Source: Pseudobutyrivibrio ruminis AD2017
Lineage (GTDB): Bacteria; Bacillota; Clostridia; Lachnospirales; Lachnospiraceae
Assembly: GCF_000424305.1 (NCBI RefSeq)
Contig: NZ_AUJQ01000007.1
Location: 62,001-126,000 of the forward strand
Length of the DNA: 64,000 nt
Direction: 5' to 3'
The notes under the pieces were generated by a model. It did no database searches and was not told the origin of the DNA. It saw only the letters and a list, made by a program, of their open reading frames with translations. Both the position numbers and the translations under genes were made by a program. The first letter of the stretch is position 1. Each line of letters starts with the position of its first letter. Below, in pieces: positions 17,968 to 25,745 of the stretch.

Positions 17968-20511
17968 ATGAGAAAGTATAGGTTCAAACAGGTAGAAAAC
18001 TATATTGCATTGTTTAGAAAGCTAAATGAAGGTATATATCAAGCCCTTTCAAAGAATGGAGCTGGTATAGACAAGGCGTTGGAATATCTGGAAATCTGTC
18101 AGCAGAAGGCAATCGATTTGGGAGAATACATAGAGGCAGATGAAGGAGAGGGGCATGCCACAGTAAAGACTTTAGAGGAGTTTTGCGAGGTACTCTTTCA
18201 GGTCCACGAGGAGCTGCAAAGTGAAAGAGGCCTGTCTGCCGATTCGGCTAAGGGGAGAGTTGACCATAGTATCAACTTAATCGAAAAGAGTGCAAAATCT
18301 GATATTAAGATAGAGAGGCTATGGGTATTTTTGCCATACAAGGCAGCCATGTGGGATAGCATGGAAAGCATTTGGATGGCTGCTAATGCCGACGAAACAT
18401 GCAGAGCTCTTGTAATTCCAATCCCTTATTACGACAAAAATCCTGATGGTTCTTTTGCAAGGGAGCATTATGAAGCTGACCTGTTTCCAGAGGGAATCCC
18501 TATCACAAAATATGATGAGTTCGATTTTGGTCAGGAGCATCCTGATGTAATCTTTTTCCATAATCCATACGATAAGTACAACTATGTAACTAGCGTTCAT
18601 CCATTTTTCTATTCAGAAAAGCTTAAGACTGTAACAGATTGTCTGGTTTACGTGCCTTATTTTGCAACAGCAGGAGGCATGGGAGAGGGCCAGGCTTATT
18701 TGCCTAGCTACGATAACGCAGATTATCTGGTGGTTCAATCTAAGGCCATCATTGATTTTTATAAAAGAGTGCCTAGGGAGAAGTTTCTTCCACTGGGCTC
18801 TCCTAAATTTGATGCGGTAATAAAGAAATGTGAAAATCCTCCACAGGCTCCGGCTGAATGGAAGGATAAGATGGCTGGCAAGCGCGTGTTTTTCTATAAT
18901 ACTAGCCTTAGTGGCATGCTTGACAATCCAAAGAATTTCATGGAGAAGATGAGCTATGTATTCAATACATTCAGGGAAAGAAAGGACGTGTGTTTAATCT
19001 GGCGTCCACATCCTCTGTTTGAATCTACCCTTGAATCCATGGAGCCAGGTTTTTTGCCAATCTATCACGATATCAGGGATAGGTATATCAGGGAAGGCTG
19101 GGGTATTTATGATACAACGCCAAGTATCGAAAATACGATAGCCTTATCTGATGTGTATATTGGCGATTCGGGAACCAGCGTAACATCACTGTTTGGCGTG
19201 GCTGGAAAGCCTATGTTCATCCTTAACAATAGCCTTAATGAGTTACCAGAGGAGGACGATTGGAAGGCGTCATTCTATCAAGGGCACATGGTTACATTTG
19301 ATGGAGAGAGGCACAACAAATATTTTGTAAGTCCATATAACGAGCTGTATGTATCGCCAAATGATGATATGCATTTTGAGTTTTTCTGCAAGCTATCGGA
19401 CTACAGCAGTGGCGGTTACTATCAACGTGCTATTGAATATAAGGACAATATCTATGTGGTGCCTTATGTGGCGCAGGATATATTAATCATTGATAAGAAA
19501 AAGAATATTAGAAAGATTGAGCTTGAAAAGCGAGTAGCCCAGGGTGCTGCCTTTTCAGGATTCTACTTGGAAAAGAATTACATCTATCTGTGCCCAGACA
19601 GATACGGCAGCATGATTAGGCTGAACATGGATAACAATGAGATTGCAGAGCTTAGCAATGTGGCTGATTTTAACATCCTGCAGACCATGGAAGGGGAGCG
19701 GATAATATCTGCCAGATGGTCAAATAGAGATTCAATCTATATCCTGTCAGTGGACGGTAGTCAGCTGCTTAAAATAGATAAGCAGACAATGGCTACGGAG
19801 GTGACAGATACAGGATTTACAGGGCTATACACGGCTGGCGGCATGGAAAGTGTAGACACAGATGAAGTGTGGCTATTTCCTTATGAAGGCACTGTATTTA
19901 GGCTGTTTAATTTTAAAAATGGTGGCTTTAGGGATTATGATTTGGCGGTACCAGGCATTAATGGATACGATAGAATCAATAAATGCCAGGCTGCTATAAG
20001 ATTGTTTGCTAGCATGGCCTTTAACGGAGATGAAATTATATTTGCTCCATATTGGGGCAATGTGTTTGTAAGCTTAAATAGGGTAACTGGTGAAGTGAAG
20101 CCATGGGATAGCCCATTTGCGGTTACATTTGAGGATAAAGATAGATATGTTCAAAACTATGGTGCAGGCTATTTTATCCGTAGATGGGATTTGGGAGATG
20201 ATGTTTACAGCTATTTTGACGCAATCAACAGAAAGCAATATCACATCGATATAAATACCAAAGAAATCTCCTTAGAGGAGCAGTATTTTGACAAGGATGA
20301 GATTTATAGCCATGCAAAGGGCTTTGCCAATTCATCACATCTGCAAAGATATTGCTGTAACGAGGATTTGTTCAATACGTTAGTTGATCTGATTGATAAC
20401 AACATCCACGGCCATCAGTTTGACAAGGAAGAGCAACTAATGGAGTACACACAGGTGAATGCATCGCCTGCTGGTGACTGCGGTGAGAAGGTGTATGAAT
20501 ACTTGAAGTAA
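17968..20511 (+). CDS. Large protein: TagB/TagF-like transferase fold plus C-terminal propeller-like region
   Basis: An 847-aa soluble protein. Residues 1-90 are helical. Residues ~100-440 resemble the CDP-glycerol glycerophosphotransferase / GT-B superfamily: LGSPKFDAV, ICLIWRPHP-like WRPHPLFEST, and GDSGTSVTSLFGVAGKPMFIL (about 398) where TagF enzymes have TDYSSxxF. Residues ~480-800 form a series of short strands with recurring Y.V.PY / I.I.K patterns (NIYVVPY, SIYILSVDGSQLLKID, EVWLFPYEG, EIIFAPYWG), suggesting a beta-propeller. Probably a polyol- or sugar-phosphate transferase with a glycan-binding or scaffolding tail. The start has GGGAGG 10 nt upstream. First of a three-gene operon with a cytidylyltransferase fusion and an oxidoreductase. 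Confidence 0.72.
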   Translation: MRKYRFKQVENYIALFRKLNEGIYQALSKNGAGIDKALEYLEICQQKAIDLGEYIEADEGEGHATVKTLEEFCEVLFQVHEELQSERGLSADSAKGRVDHSINLIEKSAKSDIKIERLWVFLPYKAAMWDSMESIWMAANADETCRALVIPIPYYDKNPDGSFAREHYEADLFPEGIPITKYDEFDFGQEHPDVIFFHNPYDKYNYVTSVHPFFYSEKLKTVTDCLVYVPYFATAGGMGEGQAYLPSYDNADYLVVQSKAIIDFYKRVPREKFLPLGSPKFDAVIKKCENPPQAPAEWKDKMAGKRVFFYNTSLSGMLDNPKNFMEKMSYVFNTFRERKDVCLIWRPHPLFESTLESMEPGFLPIYHDIRDRYIREGWGIYDTTPSIENTIALSDVYIGDSGTSVTSLFGVAGKPMFILNNSLNELPEEDDWKASFYQGHMVTFDGERHNKYFVSPYNELYVSPNDDMHFEFFCKLSDYSSGGYYQRAIEYKDNIYVVPYVAQDILIIDKKKNIRKIELEKRVAQGAAFSGFYLEKNYIYLCPDRYGSMIRLNMDNNEIAELSNVADFNILQTMEGERIISARWSNRDSIYILSVDGSQLLKIDKQTMATEVTDTGFTGLYTAGGMESVDTDEVWLFPYEGTVFRLFNFKNGGFRDYDLAVPGINGYDRINKCQAAIRLFASMAFNGDEIIFAPYWGNVFVSLNRVTGEVKPWDSPFAVTFEDKDRYVQNYGAGYFIRRWDLGDDVYSYFDAINRKQYHIDINTKEISLEEQYFDKDEIYSHAKGFANSSHLQRYCCNEDLFNTLVDLIDNNIHGHQFDKEEQLMEYTQVNASPAGDCGEKVYEYLK

Positions 20512-20536
20512 TAGCGCAAAGGGGACAGGTGAGTTC

Positions 20537-21886
20537 ATGAAAAAAGTTATTACATACGGTTCTTTCGATTTGTTCCATGAGGGACATTACAAGCTATTGA
20601 AGCGTGCTAAGGCTCTGGGGGATTATTTAATCGTTGGAGTTACAACTGAACATTTTGATACTATGCGTGGCAAGCTTAATCTGGTGGATCCAATCATGAC
20701 ACGTATCGAGAATGTGCGCTCCACCGGGTTTGCAGATGAAATCATTGTAGAGGATCACGATGGCCAAAAAATAGAGGATATCCAAAAGTATGGTGTGGAT
20801 ATCTTTACAGTGGGTTCAGATTGGACAGGCAAATTTGACTATCTGAATGCATATTGCAAGGTTATTTATTTAGAGCGTACACCTGATATTTCATCTTCTA
20901 TCATCAGGGAAGGCAGGGGCACTTTAATTAGAATCGGTATCATTGGAACTGGTCGTGTGGCTCCTAGATTTTTCGAGGAATCAAGCTACGTATCAGGCGC
21001 TGAAGTAGTGGCAGCGTACAATCCGGATGTGGAATCGGCAATGGATTTCAATCAGAAATATCAATTGCCGACATATGTGGAAAAATTCGACGAGTTTTTG
21101 GATAAGGTGGATGCAATCTATGTGGCATCTCCAAATGAAACCCATGCGGACTACGTGCGAAGGGGATTAGAGGCTGGAAAGCACGTGCTGTGCGAAAAGC
21201 CAATGACGTTTACTTTTGCAGAGTCCCAGAAACTATATAACATGGCAAAGTCCAAGGGACTAAAGCTGATGGAAGGAATCAGGGCCGCATATCTGCCTGC
21301 CTTCCAGCAGATAATCGCTACTGCAAAGTCGGGAACGATTGGCAGGATTTGCAACGTGGAGGCTTGCTTTTCACGTCTTCCTGATATTGGTTCAAGAGAG
21401 GAGTGCGACTATAAATATAGTGGCGCATTCTTAGAGTATGGTAGCTATGGAATGTTACCTATTTTTAAGCTGCTGGGTGTGGACTACGAATCGGTGGAAT
21501 TGGAATCAATATTGGGCGAGAATGGAATCGACATCTACACGGAAGCCCATTTTAAATATGATGGATGCCTTGCTACAGCAAAGGCTGGAGCAGGTGTGAA
21601 ATCCGAAGGTCAGCTTATTATTGCGGGCACTTTAGGATATATTTTGGTGCAGTCGCCATGGTGGCTGGCCGACAGCTTTGAGGTTCGCTACGAGGACCCT
21701 TCGCGAATTGAGCGCCACAAGGCGGAATTCCAAGGAGGAGGCTTTAGATACGAGATTTCGGAATTCATTAACAAAATCAGGGACCCAGAAAGTGTGGATT
21801 ACAAGCTGACAGCTGGGGAATCCAGAGCAATGGCTAAGGTAGTAGAAAAGTTCATGGAACAGAGAAAGAAAGTCCAAGGAGATTAG
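20537..21886 (+). CDS. Fusion of cytidylyltransferase and Gfo/Idh/MocA oxidoreductase
   Basis: A 449-aa two-domain enzyme. Residues 1-128 are a TagD/GCT-type cytidylyltransferase: nucleotide-binding HEGH (14-17) and the C-terminal signature RTPDISSSIIR. Residues 131-449 are a Gfo/Idh/MocA NAD(P)-dependent oxidoreductase with Rossmann motif GIIGTGR (134-140) and EKP motif CEKPMTF (about 219). Such a pair could reduce or oxidise a sugar or polyol and activate its phosphate with CTP, making a CDP-polyol for the neighbouring transferase. The substrate is unknown. The spacing to the previous gene is 25 bp, and to the next oxidoreductase 4 bp. The fusion is in frame with no sign of sequence error. 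Confidence 0.9.
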   Translation: MKKVITYGSFDLFHEGHYKLLKRAKALGDYLIVGVTTEHFDTMRGKLNLVDPIMTRIENVRSTGFADEIIVEDHDGQKIEDIQKYGVDIFTVGSDWTGKFDYLNAYCKVIYLERTPDISSSIIREGRGTLIRIGIIGTGRVAPRFFEESSYVSGAEVVAAYNPDVESAMDFNQKYQLPTYVEKFDEFLDKVDAIYVASPNETHADYVRRGLEAGKHVLCEKPMTFTFAESQKLYNMAKSKGLKLMEGIRAAYLPAFQQIIATAKSGTIGRICNVEACFSRLPDIGSREECDYKYSGAFLEYGSYGMLPIFKLLGVDYESVELESILGENGIDIYTEAHFKYDGCLATAKAGAGVKSEGQLIIAGTLGYILVQSPWWLADSFEVRYEDPSRIERHKAEFQGGGFRYEISEFINKIRDPESVDYKLTAGESRAMAKVVEKFMEQRKKVQGD

Positions 21887-21890
21887 AGTT

Positions 21891-22877
21891 GTGATTAGAT
21901 TTGGGATTATTGGAACAGGTAGAATTGCTAGAAGATTTTTGAAGGAAATGGAGCATGTGGATGGAACGTCAATAGCAGTTGTTTTCAATCCACATGGTGG
22001 AAGTGCAATGGAATTTGTATCAAGGCTGCAGGATGATATCGTAGGTCTGGTGCCATCAGCAGTTAACGGCCTTAGCAGATATTCATTGCCAGAGCCTGTA
22101 AATAAAATAGAGGATATGTGGAACAAGGTGGATGCCATTTACATCGCCAGCCCTCATGGTACACATACTGACTACGCCAAGGAGGCTTTGGAGCATGGCA
22201 AGCATGTACTGTGCGAAAAGCCGATGTGCCTGACAGAGGGGGACGCTAAAAAGATATACAAGCTGGCTCACAAGAAGGGGTTGGTTCTGATGGAAGGCTT
22301 GAAGACTGCCTATTGTCCAGGCTTTTTAAAGCTAATGGAAGTGGTGGATAGCGGAGTAATTGGCGACGTGAAGTATGTAGAGGCTACCTTTACCAAGCTA
22401 GTGCCTGAGGATAGCAGGGAGCTGCAGGATAAGGATGTGGCTGGAAGTTTCATTGAACTTGGCACCTATGGCATGTTGGCTGCCTTTACTTTCCTTGGGT
22501 TAGATTACAAGGAAGTTAAGTTTGATAAATTGCTAAACGGTGACGGAGTGGATGTTTTCACTACAGCCAATTTTACATACGCCGACGGTATTGCTCGTGT
22601 TAACGCAGGGCTTGGTGTTAAGAGCGACGGAAGCTTGGTAGTGGCCGGAACAAAGGGATATATCAGTGTGCCTGCACCATGGTGGCTTACTAGGCATTTT
22701 GAAATTCGCTTCGAGGACCCTAACGATATTATTTCCTACGACAGAGACTTCGCCGGCGACGGCCTGCGCTACGAGATTAGGGAGTTTGTTGATAGGATAA
22801 ATGGCGCAGAGGCTACAGTAGATTTAGAGGATATGTCTGTGGCTATGGCGAAGGTTATGGAGAAGGCCAGGGGGTGA
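21891..22877 (+). CDS. Gfo/Idh/MocA family oxidoreductase
   Basis: A 328-aa NAD(P)-dependent oxidoreductase with N-terminal GIIGTGRIA (residues 5-13) and catalytic-lysine motif CEKPM (about 108). It starts at GTG 21891 with AAGGAG about 9 nt upstream, 4 bp after the preceding gene. It is clearly homologous to the C-terminal half of that gene (LVEASF-like strand, GVKSDGSLVVAGTKGYI against GVKSEGQLIIAGTLGYI), so the two probably arose by duplication and act on related sugar or polyol substrates. Confidence 0.9.
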   Translation: MIRFGIIGTGRIARRFLKEMEHVDGTSIAVVFNPHGGSAMEFVSRLQDDIVGLVPSAVNGLSRYSLPEPVNKIEDMWNKVDAIYIASPHGTHTDYAKEALEHGKHVLCEKPMCLTEGDAKKIYKLAHKKGLVLMEGLKTAYCPGFLKLMEVVDSGVIGDVKYVEATFTKLVPEDSRELQDKDVAGSFIELGTYGMLAAFTFLGLDYKEVKFDKLLNGDGVDVFTTANFTYADGIARVNAGLGVKSDGSLVVAGTKGYISVPAPWWLTRHFEIRFEDPNDIISYDRDFAGDGLRYEIREFVDRINGAEATVDLEDMSVAMAKVMEKARG

Positions 22878-22890
22878 TAGCCCTGGCCTT
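22863..22890 (+). terminator. Hairpin overlapping the oxidoreductase stop codon
   Basis: AAGGCCAGGG (22863-22872) pairs perfectly with CCCTGGCCTT (22881-22890), with the TGA stop in the 8-nt loop. The tail GTGTTGGGTT is poor in T, so termination efficiency is uncertain, but the position fits an operon end. Confidence 0.65.
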
Positions 22891-22959
22891 GTGTTGGGTT
22901 CCTGGGGGCTGAGCTGTGTGGCCTGGGTTTTGGATTGGTAGCTTGGACTGGGGTTAAAT

Positions 22960-23028
22960 CCGAATTTACTAAAATAAAAGTGCCGAAATTACTAAAATGA
23001 AAATGCCGAAAATACTAAAATGAAAGAG
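22960..23028. repeat. Three tandem 23-bp repeats
   Basis: Three head-to-tail 23-bp units (22960-22982, 22983-23005, 23006-23028), each beginning CCGAA, with core TACTAAAAT(A/G)AAA. They have no spacers. No gene follows closely: the nearest start is at 23452. The rest of 22878-23172 holds nothing I can recognise. Compare the tandem repeats before the AAA ATPase gene at 51.3 kb. Confidence 0.9.
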
Positions 23029-23172
23029 TCTAAAATATGGGAGTTATTAGAAAAGTTGGTTATGGAACCTTGTAGAAAAATATATCAGTACATAAATCAT
23101 TTATAGTACAATAAAGATTAGAAAACAAAAAGAACTACCAAATTTCGATAGAGGATATATGCTAATAATTGT

Positions 23173-23384
23173 GAGCAACTATGTTTTATTAGAGAATTCG
23201 TTGCGGTATTATGCATCAAGGTCAAACAACAGAGAGCACAGCATTAGTGCTTGTTGGCGGTAGCCGAGAATATAGGCTTGAGTTTTTGCGGCAATTTTAG
23301 AGATGTTGAGTTTATGAAAGTTGTAGATTCTATGTTATAATCGTATATACGAAATAATGGAGAAATGAAGAACTGGATTAAATA
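23173..23384 (+). repeat. Leader repeat, copy 1
   Basis: A 212-bp stretch that recurs at 25319-25533 with over 90 percent identity by eye. It contains the 3' end of an eroded reading frame (ending QFSTOP at about 23300), a TATAAT -10-like element (23336-23341), the perfect palindrome TCGTATATACGA (23341-23352), a GGAGA site and the beginning of what is the DUF3791 gene in copy 2. Here the start ATG is replaced by ACT, so that gene cannot start. The DUF4869 gene follows 67 bp later. Confidence 0.92.
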
Positions 23385-23451
23385 GAAAAATATCGATAAT
23401 GAGCTTCGATTTAAGTAATAATGGTTGATTATATATTATAAAGGAGACAGA

Positions 23452-23889
23452 ATGCTTTCAATATATTTTGGAGAAAAAGATAATGTAATGCACGGTCCAT
23501 CATGGTTTAAGTTTAATTACAATCCGGAATGGTTTAAAGATGAGTTAGTTCAGCAAATGATTGAAGATATTGATAAATCAAAGGTTGTAAGTGATCAATT
23601 GATACAAAGTGAAGTTCTTGGGCCTATCCCTCCTGAAAGATTGTCAGGTGGCGTTCAGACATTGATTAGTGCTTATGGTAGACCGGATTTAGTTTTTAAT
23701 GCAACAAGCTGTGGTGAAAATTGTGCAAAATGGTTGCTGAAGATAGGAGAAGTAAAAGATATTACTGTAAATCTGAGATATTTTATGCCATTCAATGATA
23801 TGGAACCTTTTAAAATTAAAATATTGAATAATGATGTTATCGTTACGAATATGGATGAGTATACAGACGTAGCATTAGATTATATTTAA
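23452..23889 (+). CDS. DUF4869 family protein
   Basis: A 145-aa soluble acidic protein beginning MLSIYFGEKDNVMHGPSWF, a start typical of DUF4869 proteins of Firmicutes. It ends with strands LRYFMPFNDMEPFKIKILN and IVTNMDEY. No catalytic motif is visible. ATG 23452 is chosen over an ATG 27 nt upstream because AAGGAGACAGA precedes it directly. It sits 9 bp before the P-loop NTPase gene and the pair shares one terminator, so they are probably one functional module. A role in defence or stress response is inference from context only. Confidence 0.75.
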   Translation: MLSIYFGEKDNVMHGPSWFKFNYNPEWFKDELVQQMIEDIDKSKVVSDQLIQSEVLGPIPPERLSGGVQTLISAYGRPDLVFNATSCGENCAKWLLKIGEVKDITVNLRYFMPFNDMEPFKIKILNNDVIVTNMDEYTDVALDYI

Positions 23890-23898
23890 GGTGAACGT

Positions 23899-24873
23899 AT
23901 GAAGGGAAAACATAAAGTAATAATAGAAGCCGAAAGACTTAAATATGAGTTTACAATAAAAAGAAATATCACAGTAATCCAAGGCAATAGTGCTACGGGC
24001 AAGACTACATTAATTGATTTGTTGCAGACCTATGGAAGATTCAGGGAAGAGTCAGGGATAAGAATAACCTCAGATGTTCCTTGTGTTGCTTTTACTGGTG
24101 ATTCTAGTATATGGGATGTGCTAATAAAATCTTATGAAAATACAATAGTGTTTATCGATGAAGACTATTCGTTTGTTTTCACAGAAGAATTTGCCAGTGT
24201 AATTAAAAATACATCAAATTACTATGTTTTGATAACTAGACAGCCATTATATAATTTGCCATATAGTGTAAATGAGATATATGGAATAAGGACAACGGGG
24301 AAATACCATTTCCCTGAAAAAATATATAATGAGTTATATCCAATTTATTCACCACTGAAAGTTAATAAAAAGAAATATGTTATTTTAGTTGAGGACGAAA
24401 AATCAGGTTTTCAGTTTTTTGCCAAGATATTAAATGAAAATAAGTGTGTTAGCGCAGGTGGAAATTCTAATATAATTCCGAAATTGAAGGAATTATCAAG
24501 TGATAATCCAGTTATTGTTATAGCTGATGGCGCAGCTTTTGGTGCCTATGTTGCACAAGTGGTAGCTCATTCAAATATGAGTGGAAATGTAGGTATGTAT
24601 TTTCCTGAGTCTTTTGAATGGCTGATTTTAAAGTCCGGTATTATTGATATCAAAGGAATAGATGATATTTTAGAGCACACTGAAGAATATGTTGAAAGTA
24701 GCGATTTCTTTAGTTGGGAGCGATACTATACAAAACTATTAGAGGATGCTACTAAGGATGATTCTGTTAAAAGATATCAGAAAGCACATTTAGGTGAATA
24801 TTATCTAGAGGGAAAGAATAAGGACAGTATACTACGAGTTCTTCCGAAGGATGTGTCTGGGGTATTGAAGTAG
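23899..24873 (+). CDS. P-loop NTPase with possible TOPRIM-like C-terminal half
   Basis: A 324-aa protein. The N-terminal half is a small ATPase core: Walker A GNSATGKTT (29-37), Walker B NTIVFIDED (81-89), but no ABC signature or long coiled coil between them. The C-terminal half has two strand-acid motifs, VILVEDEKSG (Glu165) and VIVIADGAAFG (Asp210), spaced as in a TOPRIM nuclease/primase fold, although the second Asp of the DxD is not evident. An OLD-like ATPase-nuclease of minimal size is one reading; a non-catalytic relic is another. Partner of the DUF4869 gene 9 bp upstream. Its 48-bp trailer is identical to the trailer of the next module. Confidence 0.7.
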   Translation: MKGKHKVIIEAERLKYEFTIKRNITVIQGNSATGKTTLIDLLQTYGRFREESGIRITSDVPCVAFTGDSSIWDVLIKSYENTIVFIDEDYSFVFTEEFASVIKNTSNYYVLITRQPLYNLPYSVNEIYGIRTTGKYHFPEKIYNELYPIYSPLKVNKKKYVILVEDEKSGFQFFAKILNENKCVSAGGNSNIIPKLKELSSDNPVIVIADGAAFGAYVAQVVAHSNMSGNVGMYFPESFEWLILKSGIIDIKGIDDILEHTEEYVESSDFFSWERYYTKLLEDATKDDSVKRYQKAHLGEYYLEGKNKDSILRVLPKDVSGVLK

Positions 24874-24921
24874 AGATGAAAATGGCTTCGCGGCTGATGC
24901 TGCGAAGCCATTTGTTTCTTA
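24874..24921 (+). terminator. Shared terminator, copy 1
   Basis: ATGGCTTCGC (24882-24891) pairs perfectly with GCGAAGCCAT (24902-24911), followed by TTGTTTCTT. The full 48 bp from 24874 are identical to 26555-26602, although the genes upstream of the two copies are unrelated. Confidence 0.93.
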
Positions 24922-24999
24922 TGCTATAATCTAGGATAAGTTGGAAAAGTTGCAAAATGCAGGTGAAAGAGGTTGGGAAAGCCTGAGGGGAGAGCAGAT

Positions 25000-25230
25000 G
25001 TGGAAGTAAATGTAATACTAGCAAACTACATAGAAATAATAAAGCAGATTTATGGTTCAAATCTAGAGAAAATTATTTTGTTTGGCTCATACGCAAGAGG
25101 TGACAATAAAACATTTTTTAAAAGCAGACTTGAAACTGATGAGGCTGTGGATATATTAAAGGATTTTCAAAAAGCAGTTTTGGAAAATGATAGTATGTCT
25201 ACAGAGAAAATCTTAAATCTGATAAAATAG
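25000..25230 (+). pseudogene. Internally deleted MNT-type nucleotidyltransferase gene
   Basis: The first ~36 codons from GTG 25000 (GGGAGAG upstream) encode the start of a minimal nucleotidyltransferase with the KIILFGSYARGD motif. In this family the motif is normally followed by an SDIDxxV metal-binding stretch. Here it runs straight into an unrelated tail (TDEAVDILKDFQKAVLEN) and stops at 25230, so the catalytic Asp residues are gone. An internal deletion joining the head of the gene to the tail of itself or of a partner is the simplest explanation. Intact MNT proteins pair with HEPN proteins as toxin-antitoxin systems. The same frame stays open after the TAG to 25449, covering the eroded frame of leader copy 2. 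Confidence 0.65.
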
Positions 25231-25318
25231 AATACAAAGCTAAGAATAAAGGAAAACTATATAAATCCTGCGATAAACAGACTAATGTCGTCGCAAGATG
25301 AAGACATAATAGATGAGC

Positions 25319-25533
25319 GAGCAACTATATTTTATTATGGAATTCGTTGCGGTAATATGAATCAAGGTCAAACAACAGAGAGCACAGCATTAGTGCTTGA
25401 TGTTGGCGGTAGCCGAGAATATAGGATTGATTTTTTGCGGCAATTTTAGAGATGTTGAGTTTATGAAAGTTGTAGATTCTATGTTATAATCGTATAAACG
25501 AAATAATGGAGAAATGAAGAATGGGATTAAATA
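25319..25533 (+). repeat. Leader repeat, copy 2
   Basis: Second copy of the ~212-bp leader. It holds the tail of an eroded frame (MNQGQTTESTALVLDVGG... ending at TAG 25447-25449), TATAAT (25485-25490), the near palindrome TCGTATAAACGA, GGAGA and the intact ATG of the DUF3791 gene at 25521. Relative to copy 1 it has an extra in-frame GAT codon, and most differences in the frame are conservative, as if it was once translated. Confidence 0.92.
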
Positions 25534-25745
25534 AAAGAGACGATATCTTTATGCTTCAAGTGAGATTGTTTAGATTAGCGCAATTAAAGTGGAATAAATC
25601 TGCTGAGGAGTGTGAGCAGATTTTTAAAAAATATGGATTAAATGAGTATATTGAAACTTGTTATGAGGAATATCATGTTCAGGGGGATGAGGCGAATCTA
25701 GCAGATTTGGAACATTATCTTAAAGTGAAGGGATTATCAATATGA
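25521..25745 (+). CDS. DUF3791 family small protein
   Basis: A 74-aa helical protein matching DUF3791: FKKYGLNEYIETCYEEYHVQGDEANLADLEHYLK resembles the family core (FKKYG...YI...Y..LH.QG...L.DI..YL). Such proteins are commonly encoded directly before DUF3990 genes and are the likely cognate partner, perhaps an antitoxin. The ATG lies 8 nt after GGAGA inside leader copy 2, and the 3' end overlaps the DUF3990 start by 4 nt (ATGA), so the two are translationally coupled. Confidence 0.75.
   Translation: MGLNKRDDIFMLQVRLFRLAQLKWNKSAEECEQIFKKYGLNEYIETCYEEYHVQGDEANLADLEHYLKVKGLSI

Noticed and set aside
22960-23028. Possible CRISPR array
   Set aside because: The three units are 23 bp, directly abutting, with no spacers, and no cas gene lies nearby.
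24973-24999. TTG start for the nucleotidyltransferase remnant
   Set aside because: GTG 25000 has GGGAGAG at suitable distance and begins where the recognisable protein similarity begins.
23173-25533. Leader copies as repeat RNA antitoxins of a type III (ToxIN-like) system
   Set aside because: Only one copy stands before each module, the stretch contains an eroded protein frame and a promoter, and neither downstream gene looks like a ToxN-type RNase.
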